Source: Candidatus Shapirobacteria bacterium (GTDB taxonomy: Bacteria; Patescibacteriota; Microgenomatia; UBA12405). Taken from it: a stretch of 11,449 nucleotides of DNA. Below are positions 1 through 4,748 of the stretch, piece after piece. Where the stretch lies: positions 1 through 11,449 of the forward strand of contig JAQVSW010000015.1 of the NCBI GenBank assembly GCA_028700345.1, written 5' to 3'. The position numbers and the translations under genes were made by a program. Below the pieces are notes generated by a model. The model did not search any database and was not told the origin of the DNA. It saw only the letters and a list, made by a program, of their open reading frames with translations. Every line of letters begins with the position of its first letter. Position 1 is the first letter of the stretch.

Positions 1-45
1 GATCGTCTTGATAAAAAGAAGTCCTAACTTTTTCCGAAAAGAGTG

Positions 46-51
46 TAGAAT
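46..51 (+). promoter_or_regulatory. -10 box of the blaI-type gene
   Basis: TAGAAT, directly preceded by TG, ends 7 nt before a GTG codon at 59. No Shine-Dalgarno sequence precedes the GTG. The spacing matches the leaderless pattern of the other genes in the window. No clear -35 box is visible. Confidence 0.5.
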
Positions 52-58
52 TACTTTC

Positions 59-415
59 GTGCCACCTTTTAGCCACTGTAATAAAAAATACAAAACTCTC
101 GGTATTCTCGAACAAAAAGTTATGGATACTCTTTGGTCAAGCTCTTCACCTCTCAACTGTTCCGAGGTGCTCAAAGAGGTCAACGGTGGTCACGCTTATA
201 CCACCATCATGACTGTTCTCAAAAGAATGACTGATAAAAAGTTTCTTTCTCGATCCCTTCAAGGGAGAACCTATTATTATCAGCCCCTTGATGACAAATG
301 CACCTTTGCCGCCTCGACACTAGATTCCCTTTTCGAAAACTTATTTTTATCTTACGGTGAACACACCATCTCTTCTTTCAAAAAAACCGCCGAGAAATTA
401 GGTTATCCTCTTTAA
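59..415 (+). CDS. BlaI/MecI/CopY-family winged-helix repressor
   Basis: A 118-residue DNA-binding repressor of the BlaI/MecI (penicillinase repressor) family. The winged helix spans roughly residues 12-77: the typical opening LGILEQKVMDTLW (14-26), helices around PLNCSEVLKEV, a recognition helix HAYTTIMTVLKRM (45-57) and a wing with the family's GRTYYYQP (69-76). The C-terminal 40 residues would form the dimer helices. An in-frame TTG at 8 would add 17 residues that do not look like the family, so I chose GTG 59, which sits 7 nt after a -10 box and gives the usual family length. Members repress their own and adjacent genes and are relieved by a BlaR1-type protease or, in CopY, by metal. No sensor is visible here, although the sequence upstream is missing. 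The next gene carries a palindrome over its promoter and is the likely target. Family is clear; ligand and target are inferred. Confidence 0.88.
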   Translation: MPPFSHCNKKYKTLGILEQKVMDTLWSSSSPLNCSEVLKEVNGGHAYTTIMTVLKRMTDKKFLSRSLQGRTYYYQPLDDKCTFAASTLDSLFENLFLSYGEHTISSFKKTAEKLGYPL

Positions 416-425
416 ATCCAGATAG

Positions 426-445
426 TATAGAATATATTTTCTATA
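426..445 (+). promoter_or_regulatory. 20-bp palindrome over promoter and start of the CPVC gene (candidate BlaI operator)
   Basis: Arms TATAGAA (426-432) and TTCTATA (439-445) are exact reverse complements around a 6-nt centre TATATT, so the 20-bp site has only one mismatched pair. The centre is also the best -10 hexamer (433-438), 6 nt before the ATG at 445; TAGAAT at 428-433 is an alternative -10. A protein bound here would block the promoter. It lies 10 bases after the blaI-type stop codon, so that repressor is the natural candidate binder. A looser, shorter-spaced version (TGTAGAAT then TTTC) lies at the regulator's own start (44-58). Palindrome seen; binder inferred. Confidence 0.55.
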
Positions 446-942
446 TGAAATTATCTTTATTTTTCTTAATTCTTATCTCCAAGCTCTCATTTCTAGTTTC
501 TCCCGTCTCTGCTCAGTGCCCTGTCTGCATTATCACCGTTGGTGGGGGGATGCTTATCGCCAAAAAACTTGGTATCGACGATTTTTTAGTTTCTATTTGG
601 ATTTCGGCTTTAAATACCGCTATTGCTTTTTGGCTCGCTCCAAAAATTAAAATTAAATTTTTTAAAAATGGGCATATTCTTGCTCTTCTGTTGCTCGCCA
701 CTACTCTTTCTTATTTTTATTTTACTGACCAAATTGGTCCCAGCAATCAAATTCTTGGATTTAATAAAATAGTTTTTGGTCAAATAATCGGTCTCATTAC
801 CATGGCCATTGCCAATCATGGTTATTTATTTGTTAAAAAGAAAAACAACAACAGGGCTCCCTTCCCTTACGCCAAAGTTGTTTTCCCTCTTGCTCTAGTT
901 ACCTTAATTACCATCTTTTTTAAACTAATTTTTAAATTGTAG
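445..942 (+). CDS. small membrane protein with a CPVC motif after its signal peptide
   Basis: A 165-residue membrane protein of unknown function. It opens with a Sec-type signal peptide (about 1-23, ending VSPVSA), immediately followed by Q-C-P-V-C (C25, C28). A GGG-rich hydrophobic stretch and the motif K-L-G-I-D-D-F (41-47) come next. Further membrane segments lie at about 48-64, 77-93, 108-128 and 144-163, with basic loops between them. I recall similar CPVC-x(n)-LGIDD membrane proteins from CPR genomes but know no assigned function. A CxxC pair at the outer membrane face suggests thiol redox or metal binding; this is inference. There is no good lipobox, so a lipoprotein is unlikely. It follows the BlaI-type gene after 29 bases, with a palindrome over its promoter, so repression by that regulator is likely. 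ATG 445 is 6 nt after the -10 box TATATT. Confidence 0.8.
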   Translation: MKLSLFFLILISKLSFLVSPVSAQCPVCIITVGGGMLIAKKLGIDDFLVSIWISALNTAIAFWLAPKIKIKFFKNGHILALLLLATTLSYFYFTDQIGPSNQILGFNKIVFGQIIGLITMAIANHGYLFVKKKNNNRAPFPYAKVVFPLALVTLITIFFKLIFKL

Positions 943-950
943 GGATTTAG

Positions 951-956
951 TACAAT
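951..956 (+). promoter_or_regulatory. -10 box of the 180-residue helical protein gene
   Basis: TACAAT ends 5 nt before ATG 962, with no Shine-Dalgarno sequence. The hexamer lies inside a small inverted repeat, AGTA-CAA-TACT (949-959), probably too short to mean much. It suggests the gene can be transcribed separately from the CPVC gene, which stops at 942. Confidence 0.5.
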
Positions 957-961
957 ACTCT

Positions 962-1504
962 ATGACAAAAAATCTTGATCTAGGGAAATTTATGGATAAA
1001 ATCAAAAAGGCTGAGGCTGGAAATAAGCTTGATCTTTCTTCTGACGAAGATCTCTCTATTGCCATTATGAATTTAATTAGTATCGAGGAGCACCTCTTTT
1101 TTACGGCAAATAAAACTGGTAAAACCAAATATTTTGATCTTTTAAATGAAACCCGGGAAATGCGCAAGGAATTATTAAAATTAATCGTCAAAAATCCCGA
1201 AGGGGAGATTTGGTGTACCAGTAAACACCTTCTAGCCGCCTCCATGCGTCTTTTTGAAGTCGGTACCAAGGCTCAAACCAAGGGTGATAAAAAGGGCGCT
1301 TATAGCTTCTTTAAAAAGTCATATCATCTCTATAATTTATTCTGGGGTATTAATTTAGGTCTGGTCGGTGATGTAGGGGCGACGCTTGCCGTCGCCCGAA
1401 AGGGATTGGATCCCAAAGACCTTCCCCTCTCTTACAATAAATCCGATTTTTTAGGTAAGGTTAGCGGTATCATTGGCAAAATTCTCGACTGTTGCCGCGA
1501 ATAA
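962..1504 (+). CDS. small helical protein of unknown function with conserved E/H/C residues
   Basis: A 180-residue soluble protein, mostly predicted helix, with no signal peptide. I do not know a named domain. I recall relatives from CPR genomes sharing three blocks that are visible here: I-x-x-E-E-H-L (E42, E43, H44), N-E-T-R-E-M-R (62-68) and E-I-W-C-T-S-K-H-L-L-A-A-S-M-R-L (C85, H89), followed by E-V-G-x-K. Acidic, His and Cys residues on successive helices would suit a metal- or haem-binding bundle, but this is only a hypothesis. The C-terminus ends in D-C-C-R-E. Residues 138-146, VGATLAVAR, are encoded by a GC-rich hairpin repeat (see 1373-1404), so the region from about 135 to 150 is probably an insertion. 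It follows the CPVC gene by 19 bases and has its own -10 box. It converges with the Crp-family gene, leaving 7 bases between stops. Confidence 0.75.
   Translation: MTKNLDLGKFMDKIKKAEAGNKLDLSSDEDLSIAIMNLISIEEHLFFTANKTGKTKYFDLLNETREMRKELLKLIVKNPEGEIWCTSKHLLAASMRLFEVGTKAQTKGDKKGAYSFFKKSYHLYNLFWGINLGLVGDVGATLAVARKGLDPKDLPLSYNKSDFLGKVSGIIGKILDCCRE
1373..1404. repeat. GC-rich REP-like hairpin inside a coding region
   Basis: Perfect 8-bp arms GGGCGACG (1377-1384) and CGTCGCCC (1390-1397) enclose the loop CTTGC, flanked by GTAG and GAAAGGG. This GC-rich block stands out in AT-rich DNA. It resembles the GTAGGGGCGACC...GGTCGCCC family of dispersed palindromes I recall from many CPR and other bacterial genomes. 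It is read in frame as VGATLAVAR (residues 138-146 of the host protein), a peptide that recurs in unrelated predicted proteins for this reason. Outer limits are approximate. Hairpin is seen directly; family assignment is from memory. Confidence 0.75.
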
Positions 1505-1517
1505 AAAAAATTTATTC
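1499..1517. terminator. possible AT-rich bidirectional hairpin between convergent genes
   Basis: GAATAAA (1499-1505) and TTTATTC (1511-1517) are perfect arms around AAAAA. The hairpin contains both stop codons, TAA at 1502-1504 on plus and the minus-strand TAA at 1512-1514. All arm pairs but one are A-T, so the stem is weak, and termination is only a guess from its position between convergent genes. Confidence 0.25.
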
Positions 1518-2162
1518 CACTTCCAGCAGCTTTTTCAGTTCTTTTATATCCATTACCACAATTTGCCTCTTGTCGTTATCGATTATCTTATTCTTTTCTA
1601 GTTTTAGCATTTGGAGAGTGACTGTTTCTCTTGTCAATCCCGTCAGAATACCGATTTGTTTATGAGTAATTTTTACTTTTATACTTACTTCTTTCCCCTT
1701 GGCTACGCCATATTCTCTGGCTAGCGAGTAAATTAATCCCGCTACTTTTAGATAAGCATTTCCCGAAATAAGCTGGGACACAAAAGTCGTCAAATCCAAA
1801 AAATTTTCCATTACCTGTTTATTTATTTCTTCATCTAGTTTTGGATTGTCTTTCAAAAATTTTTTAAACTCTTCTACCGGTGCCATCCAGGCTTCAACTG
1901 GGCTCATAGTTTCGATAAAATGACGGCTTTTAAGTCCTGTTTTGGCGCTGATGAGAGATAAATAAAACCAAGGGTTAAAAAGTTGAATCCCACTTTCTTT
2001 TTCTTCGGCCCTGACATCGTAAACCCGCAAATATCCGCTTTTAACAAAGTAAACCCCCTTAAAATTTTCGTTGCTTTCCACCACTATTTGTCCTTTTTTA
2101 TATTTTTTTAGCGGATATTTAGAAAAAAAATCAACTAGATTCTTTTTTGTTTCTTCTTTCAT
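1512..2162 (-). CDS. Crp/Fnr-family transcriptional regulator
   Basis: A 216-residue regulator. The N-terminal part (about 10-110) has the cupin-like effector fold, with F-x-G-V-Y-F-V-K-S-G-Y-L-R-V-Y (34-48). A long dimer helix (about 112-150) follows, then a Crp-type helix-turn-helix (165-192) with the typical T-H-K-Q-I-G-x-L-T-G-L-T-R-E-T-V. The protein has no cysteine, so it is not an Fnr-type Fe-S sensor. The segment where CRP carries its cNMP phosphate-binding motif (G-E-x-x, then R-T/S-A) reads F-N-P-W-F-Y-L-S-L-I-S-A here and lacks it, so cAMP binding is doubtful and the signal is unknown. ATG 2162 has no Shine-Dalgarno sequence. A strong 20-bp palindrome lies 14 bases upstream, suggesting autoregulation. 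The gene is last in the minus-strand series, behind the M3 peptidase. Confidence 0.88.
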   Translation of the reverse strand: MKEETKKNLVDFFSKYPLKKYKKGQIVVESNENFKGVYFVKSGYLRVYDVRAEEKESGIQLFNPWFYLSLISAKTGLKSRHFIETMSPVEAWMAPVEEFKKFLKDNPKLDEEINKQVMENFLDLTTFVSQLISGNAYLKVAGLIYSLAREYGVAKGKEVSIKVKITHKQIGILTGLTRETVTLQMLKLEKNKIIDNDKRQIVVMDIKELKKLLEVE

Positions 2163-2168
2163 ATATTT

Positions 2169-2174
2169 TTTTTA
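2169..2174 (-). promoter_or_regulatory. weak candidate -10 box of the Crp-family gene
   Basis: Read on minus, TAAAAA followed by AAATAT leads into ATG 2162 with the window's usual 6-nt spacing. The hexamer is a poor match and lies in an A-tract. The stronger TAGAAT upstream (2209-2214) is the competing promoter. Confidence 0.25.
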
Positions 2175-2176
2175 GC

Positions 2177-2196
2177 AGTACTACTTAACTAGTACT
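2177..2196 (-). promoter_or_regulatory. 20-bp palindrome upstream of the Crp-family gene (candidate operator)
   Basis: Exact arms AGTACTA and TAGTACT surround a 6-nt centre whose core TTAA is also symmetric, leaving one mismatched pair in 20. The two-arm form with a 6-nt spacer suits a Crp/Fnr dimer. It lies between the extended -10 box (2209-2217) and the start codon, and also just upstream of the weak promoter next to the ATG; either way, binding would repress. Palindrome seen; autoregulation inferred. Confidence 0.55.
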
Positions 2197-2208
2197 ACAT
2201 CTGTAATA

Positions 2209-2217
2209 ATTCTATCA
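2209..2217 (-). promoter_or_regulatory. extended -10 promoter of the Crp-family gene
   Basis: On the minus strand TGATAGAAT is an extended -10 element (TG-n-TAGAAT). Its TG-A is the stop codon of the upstream M3 peptidase gene. Transcription would start near 2202 and give a leader of about 40 nt containing the palindrome. This is the best-looking promoter for the gene. Confidence 0.5.
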
Positions 2218-3966
2218 CAAATTTTCCAGTTCGTTTTGCCACTCCTCAATTGTCTCAAAACTCTTTTGCCAAAATTTATCATCGTTTATATCGACCCCAG
2301 CTCTTTTTAAAACCTTTTGGGGATCTTCACTTCCGCCACTTTCCAAAATTTTTTCTATTATTTTTATCCATTTTTTCGGTTCTTTTTTGTAACTCGCAAA
2401 GAGGGCATAGGACACCAATTCACCAAAATTATAGGCATAGCAGTAAAAAGGACTTTCAAAAATATGAGAAATATAGCTCCATTCATATTTAAACAGAGGA
2501 TCAATCTCAATGCTGCTCCCAAACTGTTCTTTTAAAGTTTTTAAATAAAGTTTTGACAGGTCCTCGGCACTTATTCCTTTTTCAATTTCTCTGTGAGCCT
2601 CGATCTCAAATTTAATAAAATAGTTTTGTCGGCAAATGGTGGCATAAGCATCGGCCATTTTGTCTGACAGCCAGGCTTTTTTTATTTCCTTATCCTTTTC
2701 ATTTTTCATCATTTTTTCAAACAAAATTAGCTCGCAGAGGGTCGAGGCTGTTTCTGCCAAGGGTAAATTTGCCTGCTGGCTTGAGGGGTAGTGTTTACTG
2801 GCAAAGAGCGAATGAATTCCGTGTCCCAGTTCATGGGCCAGGGTGCTAATATCCCGAGATTTACCGGTAAAATTAAGTAGTATATAAGGTGTAATTTCGG
2901 GTGCTACGGTGGCGCAAAAAGCTCCGCCTCGCTTACTTTTACCAGGGTTAACATCAATATGTTTTTCTTCGATAATTTTTTTGGCTTTTTTTTCAAAATC
3001 CAGTGAAAAATCTCTGAGGGTACTCAGGATCTGCTTTTTTGCTTCTTCATAAGTAATTTTTTTATCTTTACTTTGAAGTGGAGCATAGATGTCGTAGCGC
3101 TGTAGTTTTTTAAGCCCTAGCTTTTGCGCCTTCCATTTAAAATATCTTTGAAAGATATCAAGATTGCGGCTACAGACCTTAAGCAGACTCTCTACGGCCC
3201 CGTCTGGGACATGATTGGCCCAGTTTCTAACTGAGATCGGGGACATGTGGCCACGTAGTCTGGTTTCATAACCCCAGTCTTTAACAATTCCCTGATAAAT
3301 CGCAAAGAATTTATCCAAATTTTCTTTTTGTTTTTGAAGCAGGGCCGTGTAAGCGGCTTTTCTAATCTCAGGTTTTGGATTATAAACATATGCCAATAAT
3401 TCCGCTTGACTACTTATCTTCTTATCTAATTTTTCAACTTTTAATCTATATTCAAATTCGGTTTCAATCATTTCTCTTAGCTCACTGAGGACCCCCACTC
3501 CATTGACATCTTTGTGGTCAATTATCTGTTCTTCTCTTTCATTTAGACTAAATCTTGCTCCTTCTCGGTTTCTTTTAAGGCCATATTCCAAATCCGAAAT
3601 CGTCGCAAATAATCTCATAGCATTTTTATCATCCAGAATTGGTTCTCTTTTTCCTTGAATCCACAGACCCAGCTTTGTCGCCACATCACTGATTTTTAAC
3701 CCCAGATTATCCACGCGGCTTTTCATCAGTTTCGCCTTTTGATTTTTTTGATCAACGGCCTCAATTAGCTCGGGTAAATAAGCCAGCTTGGCTATTTTTA
3801 CTCCCATTTCTTCGTTAAATTCAAGCATCTGCCCAAATTCTTTCTGGCTCATTTTTGGATTTACTTTTTCCACCCATTTTTCCAGTGTTTTAATTTCTCC
3901 TTCAACCTCTCTATACAAATTATCAAATTTATCAAGGGGCATTATGTCATCAAGATTCCATTTCAT
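2215..3966 (-). CDS. pepF: M3-family oligoendopeptidase (PepF type)
   Basis: A 583-residue cytoplasmic zinc metallopeptidase of family M3 that degrades short peptides. The zinc site is H-E-L-G-H at 378-382 within T-L-A-H-E-L-G-H-G-I-H-S-L, and the third ligand is E405 in L-P-L-A-E-T-A-S-T. The N-terminal helical oligopeptidase-F domain covers roughly 1-195. The late segment S-P-F-Y-C-Y-A-Y-N-F-G-E-L-V carries the substrate-binding tyrosines typical of the family. Length fits PepF/PepB proteins, usually near 600 residues, and no key residue is missing. There is no signal peptide. ATG 3966 lies exactly 6 nt after the -10 box TAAAAT. The stop TGA is shared with the extended -10 of the downstream regulator. 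In reduced-genome CPR bacteria such an enzyme would plausibly recycle imported peptides, which is inference. Confidence 0.95.
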   Translation of the reverse strand: MKWNLDDIMPLDKFDNLYREVEGEIKTLEKWVEKVNPKMSQKEFGQMLEFNEEMGVKIAKLAYLPELIEAVDQKNQKAKLMKSRVDNLGLKISDVATKLGLWIQGKREPILDDKNAMRLFATISDLEYGLKRNREGARFSLNEREEQIIDHKDVNGVGVLSELREMIETEFEYRLKVEKLDKKISSQAELLAYVYNPKPEIRKAAYTALLQKQKENLDKFFAIYQGIVKDWGYETRLRGHMSPISVRNWANHVPDGAVESLLKVCSRNLDIFQRYFKWKAQKLGLKKLQRYDIYAPLQSKDKKITYEEAKKQILSTLRDFSLDFEKKAKKIIEEKHIDVNPGKSKRGGAFCATVAPEITPYILLNFTGKSRDISTLAHELGHGIHSLFASKHYPSSQQANLPLAETASTLCELILFEKMMKNEKDKEIKKAWLSDKMADAYATICRQNYFIKFEIEAHREIEKGISAEDLSKLYLKTLKEQFGSSIEIDPLFKYEWSYISHIFESPFYCYAYNFGELVSYALFASYKKEPKKWIKIIEKILESGGSEDPQKVLKRAGVDINDDKFWQKSFETIEEWQNELENL

Positions 3967-3972
3967 GTCCTT

Positions 3973-3978
3973 ATTTTA
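3973..3978 (-). promoter_or_regulatory. -10 box of the M3 peptidase gene
   Basis: On minus, TAAAAT, then AAGGAC, then ATG 3966. AAGGA ends only one base before the ATG, too close for a ribosome binding site, so the 6-nt -10 spacing better explains the start. Confidence 0.6.
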
Positions 3979-3994
3979 CTCTATCTTGTCTCAA

Positions 3995-4120
3995 TTACTC
4001 TTCGATCAAAACCATGTTCTGGCCACAACAGACCAGAGTCCCACCACCGGCCTTACTGACTACGACTTCATTTCCGCAAATTTTACAAAAATATTTTTCA
4101 CCAATTTTTTTTACTCCCAT
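3995..4120 (-). CDS. desulforedoxin-like 41-residue Fe(Cys)4 protein
   Basis: A complete 41-residue protein matching the desulforedoxin / desulfoferrodoxin N-terminal domain. It has Y-F-C-K-I-C-G-N (C12, C15), then K-A-G-G-G-T-L-V-C-C-G-Q-N-M (C31, C32). The four cysteines, C-x-x-C plus an adjacent C-C pair, bind one iron in a rubredoxin-type site in known members. Desulfoferrodoxin carries this domain fused to a superoxide-reductase domain; here it stands alone, like desulforedoxin, so it should be a small cytoplasmic electron carrier. Its partner is not evident in the window. ATG 4120 is 5 nt after a perfect TATAAT. It lies 13 bases after the methyltransferase stop and 28 before the M3 peptidase. 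It is short enough for gene callers to miss. Confidence 0.9.
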   Translation of the reverse strand: MGVKKIGEKYFCKICGNEVVVSKAGGGTLVCCGQNMVLIEE

Positions 4121-4125
4121 AGTTC

Positions 4126-4131
4126 ATTATA
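4126..4131 (-). promoter_or_regulatory. -10 box of the desulforedoxin-like gene
   Basis: Perfect TATAAT on minus, 5 nt (GAACT) before ATG 4120, with no Shine-Dalgarno sequence. It lies 2 bases after the stop codon of the upstream methyltransferase gene, so the small gene probably has its own leaderless transcript. Confidence 0.65.
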
Positions 4132-4133
4132 GC

Positions 4134-4748
4134 CTATTTTAATCTCCCAAATTCCTTTATCAACTCCCTTTTTTCTTTTGTATTAAGTCCAAAGATATTT
4201 TTCCCCTCCTTGTCAAGGGAGGGGTTAGGGGTGGGTTCTCTCTGTCTTTCCACCTCATACATCACTATTCCCGCTGTTACCGATATATTTAGACTCTGCA
4301 CCATCCCCTTCATCGGGATATAAATTTTTTCATCCGCTCCCTTTATCGCTTTCTCCGACAGTCCCCGATGTTCATTTCCCAGTACAATTGCAATCTTTTT
4401 TTTCTGAAATCTAATCTCTGAAATCTGACTTGCCTCTTTGTCTAAAACTGTTGCGTAAATTTTGTATCCGTCTTTACGAAGTTTCTCATAGCAATCGTTT
4501 ATATTTTTAAAAGTTGTAAAGCTCAGCCACTTATTAGCACTCGCCGAGGAAGCTTTCCCAATTTTTTTTGGGTTGATGGCTTTTTCTTTAGAGTAGACAA
4601 GATATATTTTTTGAAATCCAAAGGCATCCGCCGTCCGCCACACCGCCGCGGCGTTATGCGGATCGGCAATATTTTCCAGCACTATCACCCCCTCCTGCCG
4701 ATTATCAATTACTCTCTTAATTTTTTCTTGTCTTGATAAATTTTTCAT
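4134..4748 (-). CDS. trmH: TrmH/SpoU-family RNA 2'-O-ribose methyltransferase
   Basis: A 204-residue SPOUT-class methyltransferase using S-adenosylmethionine to methylate a ribose 2'-OH in tRNA or rRNA. All three SpoU motifs are present: motif 1 E-N-I-A-D-P-H-N-A-A-A-V-W-R-T-A-D-A-F-G (N32, catalytic-type R38), motif 2 I-V-L-G-N-E-H-R-G-L-S (E126) and motif 3 I-P-M-K-G-M-V-Q-S-L-N-I-S-V-T-A-G (144-160). There is no N-terminal substrate-binding domain as in RlmB, so TrmH (tRNA Gm18) is the closest guess; the exact target is uncertain. Residues 171-182, ending PTPNPSLDKEG, come from a repeat (4203-4237) inserted near the C-terminus after the knot. ATG 4748 is the only start near an in-frame TAG 9 bases upstream. 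It overlaps the preceding gene by 32 bases and, uniquely here, has no -10 box, so translational coupling is likely. Confidence 0.9.
   Translation of the reverse strand: MKNLSRQEKIKRVIDNRQEGVIVLENIADPHNAAAVWRTADAFGFQKIYLVYSKEKAINPKKIGKASSASANKWLSFTTFKNINDCYEKLRKDGYKIYATVLDKEASQISEIRFQKKKIAIVLGNEHRGLSEKAIKGADEKIYIPMKGMVQSLNISVTAGIVMYEVERQREPTPNPSLDKEGKNIFGLNTKEKRELIKEFGRLK
4203..4237. repeat. dispersed hairpin repeat translated as PTPNPSLDKEG
   Basis: CCCCTCC-TTG (4203-4212) pairs with CAA-(G)-GGAGGGG (4214-4224), with one bulged G and a single-base loop. The tail TTAGGGGTGGGTT follows. On minus this reads AACCCACCCCTAACCCCTCC and onward, a dispersed element I recall from many CPR and other bacterial genomes. 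It is in frame inside the methyltransferase gene. Its G+C-rich composition contrasts sharply with the flanks. Hairpin seen; family from memory. Confidence 0.75.

Noticed and set aside
8..58. TTG 8 as start of the BlaI-type gene
   Set aside because: It adds 17 residues unlike the family and lies upstream of the -10 box; GTG 59 has leaderless spacing and gives the usual length.
2215..2217. UGA recoded as glycine, as in some CPR lineages
   Set aside because: The M3 peptidase ends at TGA at its normal family length; nothing needs readthrough, although this is the only informative TGA examined.
3788..4132. Plus-strand open frame opposite the peptidase start and desulforedoxin-like gene
   Set aside because: Its frame is the antisense of two well-supported genes, it has no promoter or family resemblance, and its composition is that of a shadow frame.
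4621..4670. GC-rich patch in the methyltransferase gene as another repeat
   Set aside because: It encodes SpoU motif 1 (D-P-H-N-A-A-A-V-W-R-T-A-D-A-F-G), so its Ala/Arg-rich codons explain the composition.
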